In this document: positions 35,777 through 44,800 of the stretch, piece by piece | Numbering within the stretch: the first letter of the stretch is position 1 | Layout of the letters: every line of letters begins with the position of its first letter | NCBI RefSeq assembly: GCF_049943125.1 | Contig: NZ_CP188040.1 | Span: 3,658,001-3,722,000, forward strand | Length of the DNA: 64,000 bases | DNA from: JAEXZL01 sp049943125 | Lineage (GTDB): Bacteria > Bacillota > Clostridia > Clostridiales > Clostridiaceae | Direction of reading: 5' to 3' | Program-made: the position numbers and the translations under genes | Notes under the pieces: generated by a model | The model's database searches: none | What the model was told of the DNA's origin: nothing | The model's input: only the letters and a program-made list of their open reading frames with translations

Positions 35777-36877
35777 CTATATATGAAAAAGCTGAGCTAT
35801 TTTATCCTTGTGGAGCTCTGTACCAATTACACAGATTCTCCCTGTAACATCTGGGCTTCCTTCTCTAATTTCATATTCATTAGGAACCAAGTCAAAGTAA
35901 AACCAGCCCTTATCTTTTCCTTGAACCATACCTTTACTCCTTAATACATTTCCATAAGAAGATGTATTAGCCAAGGCGTTTAATATAGTCTCTAGCTCTT
36001 CTTTACTATATTTTTCAAAGGTCTCTACTCCCCAATCAGAAAACACCTCGTCTGCATGATGGTGATGATGATGCTTATGATGTCCATGATGATGACAACA
36101 GCACTTTTCACCCTCATCATGGCAATGGTTATGGTGGTGATCATGTTGCTCATGGTGACAGCAGCACTCTCCCTCTTCTCCATGACTATGATGCTCATGA
36201 TGTTCACATCCGCAATCTCCGTCACAGTGATCATGATGCTCTTCCTTCAGATACTCTTCCATGAGCTCCTGGGCTAAAGTTTTCCCCTGCTCCATAGCAG
36301 CTAAAATTTGTTCTCCTCTCAAGTCTTCCCATGGGGTAGTAATTATGGAAGCCTTGCTATTTTTACTTCTAAGAAGATGAACAGACTCCTTTAGCTTTTC
36401 TTCTGTCATATTTTGAGTTCTGCTCATAACTATAGTCGCTGCATTTTCCACTTGATTATTATAAAACTCACCGAAGTTTTTACTATACATTTTACACTTC
36501 ATACCATCAACAACAGTTACTGATGATGTGAGCTCTAAAGGCATATCATGGCTCACACCCTTTACAGCTCTAATAACATCAGATAGCTTTCCTACTCCTG
36601 AAGGCTCTATAATAACCCTATCTGGGGCATAAGTACTTAATACCTGGCCTAAAGCCTCACTAAAATCTCCTACCAGAGTGCAGCATATACAGCCGCTGTT
36701 CATCTCTGATACCATAACCCCAGCTTCCTTCATAAAGCCGCCATCTATTCCAATTTCCCCAAATTCATTTTCAATTAAAACTACTTTTTCACCTTTAAAG
36801 GCTTCTTCTAACAGCTTTTTAATCAGAGTTGTTTTACCTGCTCCAAGAAAGCCTGATATAACTGTAACTTTTGTCAT
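35777..36877 (-). CDS. COG0523 GTPase with large His/Cys-rich metal-binding insert
   Basis: A 366-residue CobW-family metallochaperone-like GTPase. Walker A is GFLGAGKTT (residues 9-17), the invariant CxCC motif is Cys63-x-Cys65-Cys66, and a C-terminal CobW_C domain follows (about 278-366). Between them, residues 214-274 hold about 27 His and 10 Cys. Such inserts bind Zn, Co or Ni. COG0523 proteins move metal to client enzymes or serve under zinc limitation; the client is unknown. No clear Zur or Fur box is visible upstream. Confidence 0.88.
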   Translation of the reverse strand: MTKVTVISGFLGAGKTTLIKKLLEEAFKGEKVVLIENEFGEIGIDGGFMKEAGVMVSEMNSGCICCTLVGDFSEALGQVLSTYAPDRVIIEPSGVGKLSDVIRAVKGVSHDMPLELTSSVTVVDGMKCKMYSKNFGEFYNNQVENAATIVMSRTQNMTEEKLKESVHLLRSKNSKASIITTPWEDLRGEQILAAMEQGKTLAQELMEEYLKEEHHDHCDGDCGCEHHEHHSHGEEGECCCHHEQHDHHHNHCHDEGEKCCCHHHGHHKHHHHHHADEVFSDWGVETFEKYSKEELETILNALANTSSYGNVLRSKGMVQGKDKGWFYFDLVPNEYEIREGSPDVTGRICVIGTELHKDKIAQLFHI

Positions 36878-36969
36878 AAGATCACTCTCCTATAAATATT
36901 CAATAATTTATATCATTCATTATATCAAATCTTAATCCAATTTAAAGAATATATAATGAAGAAAATAAT

Positions 36970-37010
36970 AACACAAAAAGCATCTTAGAGGATACTTTTT
37001 GTGTTATAAT
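36970..37010 (+). promoter_or_regulatory. Extended -10 promoter overlapped by a 15-bp inverted repeat
   Basis: TGTTATAAT at 37002-37010 is an extended -10 for the DUF4364 gene. Arms 36970-36984 and 36991-37005 form an inverted repeat with one mismatch that runs into the -10. There is no T run placed to make it a terminator for either divergent gene, so an operator or leader hairpin is likelier. Confidence 0.45.
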
Positions 37011-37042
37011 AAAAGAAATCTTTCAGTGTGGAGGAAAAACTC

Positions 37043-37567
37043 ATGCTCGAGAGCACAGTAGAACTCGCAGAAAATAAGCTTATTGTTTTATATATAATAG
37101 AAAAAGTTAATTATCCTATATCAAATACTCAGCTATCGGAAATAGTATTAGAAAATAACTTGATGAACTACTTTGTTTTTCAACAATATTTAACTGAACT
37201 AATTTCCTCCAAGTTTATTCTGGAAAAAAATCAAGATAACAAACCTTTATTATTAATATCTGATAAAGGCTCTAGAGTATTAAATTTATTTAACCAGAGA
37301 ATATCTCCTTTCAAAATAAATATAATAGATGAGTATCTAAAAAATCACATAGCACAGATAAAAAAAGAAAGAACTATCCATGGTGACTATACAATAACAG
37401 AGGATAATACTTTTTTAGTAGAACTTAAAGCCATGGAGGGCAGCTATATCATTATAGATTTAAAGCTTTCTGTAGCTACAAAAAAGCAAGCTCAGGATAT
37501 TTGCAACAAATGGAATAATAACTCATCAGAACTATATAATAAAATTCTTAAAACCTTAATTGATTAA
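37043..37567 (+). CDS. DUF4364 family protein, probable winged-helix regulator
   Basis: About 174 residues. The N-terminal half (to about residue 85) reads as a winged-helix domain similar to PadR-like regulators; the C-terminal half is the DUF4364 alpha/beta region. The family is widespread in clostridia and uncharacterised. The ATG at 37043 is chosen because GGAGG lies eight bases upstream; the GTG at 37028 would precede that site. Divergent from the metal GTPase genes, which makes it a candidate regulator of them, without proof. Confidence 0.7.
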   Translation: MLESTVELAENKLIVLYIIEKVNYPISNTQLSEIVLENNLMNYFVFQQYLTELISSKFILEKNQDNKPLLLISDKGSRVLNLFNQRISPFKINIIDEYLKNHIAQIKKERTIHGDYTITEDNTFLVELKAMEGSYIIIDLKLSVATKKQAQDICNKWNNNSSELYNKILKTLID

Positions 37568-38448
37568 TTAAGCATCATACCATTAGGCTCCTTCCCTAAG
37601 GGTATGATTTTTGTTTTTTTATTATATAAACTATATAGTAAAAGTGAGTTGCTGTGGCTGTCACCTATATACAGCTCTTTATTATTTTTAAGGATAGCCA
37701 TGGGAGTACCTTTTATAAATATCCGTTCCTTCTCCCTCATATTACCTACATCAACAATGCTGATGCTGCCATCATTAAAATTTGCAACATAAGCCTCATC
37801 TTCACTACTATCCCACACTATATCAGCTGGATAATTACCCGTGTATAACTCCTGTAGAATCATACCAGTATTCAAGCTTATCTTTTTAATAATTCCAGGT
37901 CTATCTGCACCCATATAGCTTTCACAAACTAATACATTTTCGCCCTTATCAATGAATATTGCCTTAGTGGGATAGTGTTTCACTTTAATTTCTCTAATTA
38001 TAGAATTATCATTACAATTAATAAGTAATATATTATTACCAAGCATGTTTGTAATTATCCCTAAGCCTTTTTCAGTACAAATATCAATACGATGAGGATA
38101 TACTCCAGAATAAATACATTCCTCTATCCTGTTATTTTTAAGATCAAAAATAACTAAAGAATTTCCCTCACCACATAGAATATAAGCTTTATCTCCATAA
38201 ACCTTAATATCATTAGGCTGTGCCCCTATATCATAATATTCTCTATACTGATGGTTACTTTTGTGAACCTTTACTAAGGAAGAATTATATTTGTTTATAA
38301 TTACAAGAAAATCCCCATAACAATCCAAACTATAAGGACCAATCTTTTCATTATAAGAAGTGAAATTTATTTTGCTTTCTTTATAGCTATTGAGATTTAA
38401 TTCAGTTATATAATCAGAACCTGTATTACAAATGTATAGCTTATCCAT
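37564..38448 (-). CDS. YncE-like beta-propeller protein
   Basis: About 294 residues made of repeated four-strand blades with the pattern xPxxI...AYVxNxxxxxISxVD, for example YPADIVWDSSEDEAYVANF and PNDIKVYGDKAYILCGEG. This matches YVTN/YncE seven-bladed propellers. There is no signal peptide, so it seems cytoplasmic. Ligand and partner are unknown. It converges on the DUF4364 gene with a four-base overlap of the two coding ends and no terminator between them. Confidence 0.7.
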   Translation of the reverse strand: MDKLYICNTGSDYITELNLNSYKESKINFTSYNEKIGPYSLDCYGDFLVIINKYNSSLVKVHKSNHQYREYYDIGAQPNDIKVYGDKAYILCGEGNSLVIFDLKNNRIEECIYSGVYPHRIDICTEKGLGIITNMLGNNILLINCNDNSIIREIKVKHYPTKAIFIDKGENVLVCESYMGADRPGIIKKISLNTGMILQELYTGNYPADIVWDSSEDEAYVANFNDGSISIVDVGNMREKERIFIKGTPMAILKNNKELYIGDSHSNSLLLYSLYNKKTKIIPLGKEPNGMMLN

Positions 38449-38602
38449 CAACCCTCCAATAGCGATTACTGCCTATAAATAATATATGCACTTCTGTAAT
38501 ATTTGCTCTATTCTATATTATTTTAAATAACTTTCTTTATTTTATATTGTATATATTCTAAATAATTTATCTGTTATATAATAACAAAGGGGTGATTATG
38601 TA

Positions 38603-38839
38603 ATGATATACTATACTAACGGAGTTTGCTCAAAAGAAATATACATAGAGCTAGAGAGGGATACAATAAAAGAGGTGGAGTTTAAAGCTGGCTGCCCTGG
38701 CAATCTCATTGGGATTTCACAGCTGGTAAAGGGAATGAAGGTTCAGGAAGCAATTAAAAGATTAAAGGGAATAAAATGCGGCACCAAAAACACTTCATGC
38801 CCTGACCAATTAGCCCTCGCTTTAGAGTCCATGAAATAA
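38603..38839 (+). CDS. Stand-alone TSCPD-domain protein (TIGR03905 type)
   Basis: A 78-residue protein that is just a TSCPD domain: it contains GGxxL-like FKAGCPGNLIGISQLV and the eponymous TSCPDQLALAL block near the C-terminus, with cysteines at about 9, 30, 60 and 66. The same domain occurs inside class II ribonucleotide reductases such as the NrdJ of this window. The role of the free-standing form is not known. AGGGGTGA precedes the ATG. Confidence 0.85.
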   Translation: MIYYTNGVCSKEIYIELERDTIKEVEFKAGCPGNLIGISQLVKGMKVQEAIKRLKGIKCGTKNTSCPDQLALALESMK

Positions 38840-38852
38840 TTATATTTACTAA

Positions 38853-38884
38853 AGAAAAAAACCAGCTTACGCTGGTTTTTTTGT
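38853..38884. terminator. Bidirectional terminator between the TSCPD gene and valS
   Basis: AAAAAACCAGC/GCTGGTTTTTT stem with a 4-base loop and T runs on both strands. Confidence 0.9.
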
Positions 38885-38887
38885 ATA

Positions 38888-41530
38888 TTAATTTAAGCTC
38901 TCTATTCTGCTTAATACTGCCTTTAGCATCTCTTCGTATTTCTTTCCTTTTTCCTTTTCTTCATTTACTACTGCTTCTGGAGCCTTAGCCACAAACTTTT
39001 CATTTGACAGCTTCTTAGAAACCCTAAGTATCTCGCTCTGCAGCTTTTCCTTTTCCTTATTTAGCCTTTCTATTTCCTTATCCTTATCGATAAGCTCTAG
39101 AAGCGGCATGAAGAATTCCCCTCCAGTGGAAACAGCAGAAACAAGATTTTTTGAAAGATTTTCTTTATTATCTAAGAATACAACCTCACTGGCAGAGGCT
39201 AGCTGCTTAATATAGTCTTTACCTTTTTCTAAAGCAGCTTCAGCTCCCTTAGAAGGATATATCATTAATTTAGCCTTTTTAGAAGGGGGTACATTTATTT
39301 CTGCCCTAACATTTCGTACAGCCTTTATACCTTCGATCACTATAGCCATTTCTTCCTCTATAACCTTATCAATAGCAGCAGAATCTGCCTTTGGCCAGTT
39401 AGCTATGGAAATACTTTCTTCTTCTGTTAAATGAGTATATATTTCTTCTGTTATAAAAGGCATAACAGGATGAAGTAGCTTAAGAGCACTGGAAAGAACC
39501 TGATATAAAACATTAAATACTCTTCCCTTATCCTCTTTATTTTCACCATATAATACTGGCTTAACAAGCTCTATATACCAATCGCAGAACTCTGTCCAAA
39601 TAAAATCATAGACCTTTTGAAGGGCTATACCTATTTCAAACTTATCAAGATTATCTGTTACTTCCTTAATTAATGTATTTGCTCTAGATAGTATCCATCT
39701 ATCAGCTAAGGAATAATCCTTATTATTTATATTTTCCTTCATCAGTTCTCTATCTAGATTCATCATAACGAATCTTGAAGCATTCCAAATCTTATTAGCA
39801 AAGTTTCTAGCTGCTTCTACTCTTTCAGGATAGAACCTAATATCATTACCAGGAGCATTTCCTGTTACTAACATAAATCTTAAGGCATCTGCACCATAAT
39901 TATCTATTACCTCAAGAGGGTCTACTCCATTACCTAAGGATTTTGACATCTTTCTTCCTTGATCATCTCGAACAATTCCATGGAAAAGAACATTTTCAAA
40001 GGGTACTTCTCCCATATTATAAAGACCTGAGAAAATCATTCTTGCAACCCAGAAAAATATAATATCATATCCAGTAACCAGTGTGCTTGTTGGATAGAAA
40101 TACTTCAGATCCTCTGTTTTATCAGGCCAGCCTAAAGTAGAGAAAGGCCATAGAGCTGAGCTGAACCAGGTATCTAAAACATCTTTGTCCTGTACTAGCT
40201 TATCACAGCCGCATTTATCACAATGGCTAGGTTCATTTTCAGCTACTATTATTTCCTGACAGTCTTCACAATACCATACTGGTATTCTATGTCCCCACCA
40301 CAGCTGTCTTGAAATACACCAGTCCTGAATATTTTCCATCCAGTTAAAATAAGTTTTCTCAAACCTCTCAGGTATGAGCTTAGTCTTTTTGGTTTTAACA
40401 GCTTCAATTGCCGGCTCAGCTAGAGTTTCCATCTTTACATACCACTGCTTAGAAATCATAGGCTCAATAACTGTGCTGCACCTATCATGTACTCCTACAT
40501 TATGACTATGAGGTTTTATCTTAACAAGGAGCCCAGCTTCCTCTAGGTCTTTTACGATAGCTTTTCTCGCTTCATATCTTTCAAGACCTTGATACCTTCC
40601 TCCTTGCTCATTAATAAAGCCTTTATCATTCATAATCTTAACTTCTGGAAGGTTATGCCTCTTACCTACCTGGTAATCATTTGGATCATGAGCTGGTGTT
40701 ATCTTTACAGCACCAGTTCCAAATTCAATATCCACATAATCATCAGCTATTATTGGTATCTCTCTATTAACCAGTGGGAGGAGCAGCTTTTTGCCAACGA
40801 GACTTGCATATCTTTCATCCTTTGGATTAACAGCAACTGCTGTATCACCCAGCATAGTTTCAGGTCTAGTGGTAGCTATTTCTATAAACTCCTCACTACC
40901 AACAACAGGATACTTAATATGCCAAAAGCTTCCCTGCATCTCTTCATACTCAATTTCTGCATCTGATATAGCCGTTTGACATTTAGGACACCAATTGGTT
41001 ATTCTCTTTCCCTGATATATTAGTCCGTCTTCATAAAGCTTAACAAAAACATGTCTAACAGCTTTATTTAGATTTTCATCCATGGTAAAGGCCTCTCTGG
41101 AAAAGTCTGCAGATACACCTAGCTTTTTAAGCTGAGTTCTTATTCTATCTCTATAAGTATCTGACCATTCCCATACCTTTTCTAGAAAGGCTTCTCTTCC
41201 TATTTCCTTCTTGTCAATGCCCTGCTTCAATAATTCCTTTTCTACTCTAACCTCCGTTGCAATGCTTGCATGGTCCTCTCCTGGAAGCCAAAGAGCAGAA
41301 TAACCCTGCATTCTTTTAAATCTAATAAGGATATCCTGTAGGGTGTTATCCAACGCATGACCTAAATGAAGCTGTCCTGTAATATTTGGAGGTGGCATTA
41401 CTATTGTATAAGGCTTTTTATTTTTATCCACCTTAGGGGTAAAATATCTTTTATCCTCCCAATTTTTATATATTCTATTTTCAAATTCCTTTGGATTATA
41501 AGTGGTTGCAATACTTTTCTTCTCTTCCAT
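38888..41530 (-). CDS. valS: Valine-tRNA ligase
   Basis: An 880-residue class I synthetase of normal length. The HIGH motif is HLGH at residues 55-58 in PPPNITGQLHLGHALD, the KMSKS motif is present as GRKMSKSLGNGVDP, a CP1 editing domain (about 190-330) lies between them and a C-terminal coiled-coil arm ends the chain. Cysteine pairs in CPKC and in CEDC...CDKCGC are zinc sites. AGGAGG precedes the ATG. Expression is controlled by the T-box leader directly upstream. Confidence 0.97.
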   Translation of the reverse strand: MEEKKSIATTYNPKEFENRIYKNWEDKRYFTPKVDKNKKPYTIVMPPPNITGQLHLGHALDNTLQDILIRFKRMQGYSALWLPGEDHASIATEVRVEKELLKQGIDKKEIGREAFLEKVWEWSDTYRDRIRTQLKKLGVSADFSREAFTMDENLNKAVRHVFVKLYEDGLIYQGKRITNWCPKCQTAISDAEIEYEEMQGSFWHIKYPVVGSEEFIEIATTRPETMLGDTAVAVNPKDERYASLVGKKLLLPLVNREIPIIADDYVDIEFGTGAVKITPAHDPNDYQVGKRHNLPEVKIMNDKGFINEQGGRYQGLERYEARKAIVKDLEEAGLLVKIKPHSHNVGVHDRCSTVIEPMISKQWYVKMETLAEPAIEAVKTKKTKLIPERFEKTYFNWMENIQDWCISRQLWWGHRIPVWYCEDCQEIIVAENEPSHCDKCGCDKLVQDKDVLDTWFSSALWPFSTLGWPDKTEDLKYFYPTSTLVTGYDIIFFWVARMIFSGLYNMGEVPFENVLFHGIVRDDQGRKMSKSLGNGVDPLEVIDNYGADALRFMLVTGNAPGNDIRFYPERVEAARNFANKIWNASRFVMMNLDRELMKENINNKDYSLADRWILSRANTLIKEVTDNLDKFEIGIALQKVYDFIWTEFCDWYIELVKPVLYGENKEDKGRVFNVLYQVLSSALKLLHPVMPFITEEIYTHLTEEESISIANWPKADSAAIDKVIEEEMAIVIEGIKAVRNVRAEINVPPSKKAKLMIYPSKGAEAALEKGKDYIKQLASASEVVFLDNKENLSKNLVSAVSTGGEFFMPLLELIDKDKEIERLNKEKEKLQSEILRVSKKLSNEKFVAKAPEAVVNEEKEKGKKYEEMLKAVLSRIESLN

Positions 41531-41557
41531 AGCTCTTCCTCCTATTTTTGTAAATAA

Positions 41558-41790
41558 AAAGAGCCTTCATCCAAAAGGACGAAGACTCGCGGTACCACCT
41601 TTTTTCCCACAAACATGGGCTCTCATAAAGTAACGGCATGGCTGCCGTCTTTACTTACTAAATTCAGTAAAGAAGCTCTAAAGCTACCTTCAGGAAGTCC
41701 GATAAATAAGGTTTTTCAGCCAAGAACCCTAATCTCTGATTATCTTTAATCCTTACTCCTCTTTTTCATAGCTATTAAATATAAATTATT
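41558..41790 (-). ncRNA. T-box riboswitch, Val specifier, controlling valS
   Basis: On the minus strand the T-box core AAGGTGGTACCGCGAG (41585-41600) precedes a terminator (about 41556-41590) with a T run. Stem I has TGAAG-GTA-GCT with the GTA specifier at 41685-41687, the same frame around the specifier as in the Phe leader. GTA is a Val codon and pairs with the tRNA-Val(UAC) of this window. Confidence 0.92.
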
Positions 41791-41796
41791 AATTTA

Positions 41797-41824
41797 ATTA
41801 TATAGTAAAATGTATTAATGTCAA
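41797..41824 (-). promoter_or_regulatory. Sigma-A promoter of the valS T-box
   Basis: Minus-strand TTGACA (41819-41824) and TATAAT (41797-41802), both consensus, spacer 16. Confidence 0.82.
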
Positions 41825-41842
41825 TAATAGCTGTATACTTTT

Positions 41843-44800
41843 TTATAATTTTCCTGCCACTGCTGCCTCTTCTTCTACCTTTATTTTTTCTCCTTCTATA
41901 TTCTTGAAGGCCGTTGCCATCATCAGCTTTATTCTGTTCAATTGATTTACCTCACTGGCCCCTGGATCATAATCAACAGGAGTTATATTTGCATAAGGGT
42001 ATATATTCCTCAAGGTTTTTATCATTCCCTTACCTGTAACATGATTAGGTAAGCAGGCAAAAGGCTGGAGACATAATATATTGTTTATTCCCTCATCTAA
42101 AAGCTCCATCATCTCAGCAGTTAAAAACCAACCCTCACCAGTTTGGTTTCCTATTGATAAAACTCTCGATGCCTTTCCTGCCATTTTATCTATCGCTATA
42201 GGGTGACTAAATCTCTTGCTTTCTTTTAAGCATTCCTCTATAGAACTTCTGTATAGCTTTAGTACCTTGATAATAGTATTTGATCCAAAATAACTATTCT
42301 TAGTATTATATAATTTCTCATAGTTATACACTCCATTATAGGCACAGTAGAGAAAGAAATCTATAAGGTCAGGAACTACCGCCTCTCCTCCCTCAGCTTC
42401 TATTATCCTTACTATATCATTGTTAGCTAAAGGATGATATTTAACTAATATCTCTCCAACTACCCCAATCCTTGGCTTTCTCTTATCCACAATTTCTAAA
42501 TTATCGAACTCCTCTATGATAGCTCTGGTATTTTTCCTGAAGGCTTTAAAATCTCCCTTTTGTATATTTCTCTTTGCTCTTTCCGCCCATATCCTATAAA
42601 GCTTATCTGAAGAGCCATGAACCTCTTCATAAGGTCTAACTTTATATAAAACTCTCATAAACAGGTCTCCATAAAGTATAGCCATAACTGCACGATTAAT
42701 TAATGGCAGAGAAAATCTGAAGCCCTTTTGCTTCTCATAGCCTATGGTATTAAGAGATATAATCGGTATATTACCGAAACCGGCTTCTCTTAAGGCTTTC
42801 TTTAAAAATCCTATATAATTTGTTGCTCTACAGCCTCCACCAGTTTGAGTAATCATTACTGAAGTATTATTTAAATCATACCTTCCTGATTTTAAAGCAT
42901 GAATAAGCTGGCCAATTACAATTATTGAAGGATAGCAGGCATCATTATTTACATACCTTAAGCCTTCTTCTATGATACTTTTATCCCTATCAACTAATAC
43001 CCTCAGGTTATACCCTGATGAATTAAAAGCCTCCTCTAGAAGCTCGAAGTGTATAGGTGACATCTGTGGTGCTAAAATAGTATGTCTTTTTGCCATTGTC
43101 CTAGTAAAGGGGAGCTTTCTATATTCGTAGCTGCTTTCTTCAGCCGTTTTATAATTATCTCCTCTATCTAAAAGAGCAGCCTTTAATGAGCGAATTCTTA
43201 TTCTAACAGCACCAAGATTATTTACCTCATCAATCTTTATTAAAGTAAAAATCTTATTTTTTGAATTTAGTATCTCCTGAACCTGATCAGAGGTTACAGC
43301 ATCTAGACCACAGCCGAAGGAGTTAAGCTGTATCAGCTCTAAATTATCATTTCTAGATACATACTCTGCAGCATTATACAGCCTTGTATGGTACATCCAC
43401 TGGTCTACTACTCTTAGTGGCCTATTAAGTTCCCCCAGGTGAGCAATGGAGTCCTCAGTAAGTACTGCCATATCATAACTGGTAACTATGTTTGGAAGAC
43501 CATGATTTATTTCTGGGTCAATGTGATAAGGTCTTCCACATAAAACAATACCTTTTTTATTTTCTCTTTTTAAATATTCAAGAACCTCTTCACCTTTATC
43601 TCTAATATCCTGCTTAAAGGCATTATCCTCTTCTATGGCCTTATTTAAAGCTCTAAATATTTCATCCTTACTTATGTTTAACCTCTTAAAGGACTCATAT
43701 ATAATATCAATAAATTTATCTTTATTGTTTAAAGAAATAAATGGATTGATAAACTCAACACTATGGTCATAGATATCTTCCACATTATTCTTAATTACCT
43801 CTGGATAGGAGGTAACAATCGGACAATTGTAAGAATTATTTGCTCCTTTATCCTCCTTTTTTTCAACAGTGATACAGGGATAGAATATTCTTTTTACCCC
43901 TTTATTAATAAGGTCAATGATATGACCATGACTGAGCTTAGCTGGATAACAGGCAGATTCAGAAGGAATTGTCTCTATTCCAAGCTCATATATATTCTTA
44001 TTAGAAGGTGATGATAATTTAACCCTAAATCTTAACTCAGTAAAAAAGGTAAACCAAAAAGGATAATTTTCATACATATTAAGAACCCTAGGTATACCTA
44101 TTATTCCTCTAAAAGCCTCTTCCACCTTTAAAGGCTTATAGGAGAAAAGCCTCTTATATTTGTAATCATAAAGATTAGGAATTCCTTCTTTATGTATTAG
44201 CTTTCCTGTTGGCCTCTCACATCTGTTTCCTGTGATATAATCCTCTTCATTATTGAAATGATTAATAGTTAATAAGCAATGGTTATTACAAAGAGAGCAT
44301 CTTTTCATTTCGGTATCAAAGGTAAAGCTTAGAAGCTCTTTTTCACTAAGTAGTTCAGTAGAATCATTAGAATTACAACGTTCCTTTGAGATTATAGCTG
44401 CTCCAAAAGCTCCCATAAGCCCGGCTATATCTGGTCTAACAACATTTTTTCCCAGAAGCTTTTCAAAGCTTCTCAGTACTGCGTCGTTATAAAAGGTTCC
44501 ACCCTGTACTATTATTTTGTCCCCTATCTCTTCTTCATTTCTAACTTTAATAACCTTATATAATGCATTTTTTATTACTGAATAGCATAACCCAGCTGAA
44601 ATATCCCCAACCGTTGCCCCTTCCTTCTGAGCCTGCTTCACCTTTGAATTCATAAACACAGTGCATCTTGAACCTAAATCCACCGGCGCTTCAGCAAATA
44701 ACGCTTCCTTAGCAAAATCCTGAACTGAATAGTTTAAAGAGTTTGCAAAGCTTTCAATAAAGGAACCACAGCCTGAAGAGCAGGCTTCATTTAATAAGAT

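Noticed and set aside
36025..36277. Overlapping open frames rich in Met/Thr/Ile or Met/Val on both strands
   Set aside because: They are frame shadows of the His/Cys-rich repeat in the COG0523 gene; the repetitive triplets keep other frames open. No ribosome-binding sites.
36970..37005. Intrinsic terminator between the COG0523 and DUF4364 genes
   Set aside because: The genes are divergent, so no transcript needs ending there, and no clean T run follows the stem.
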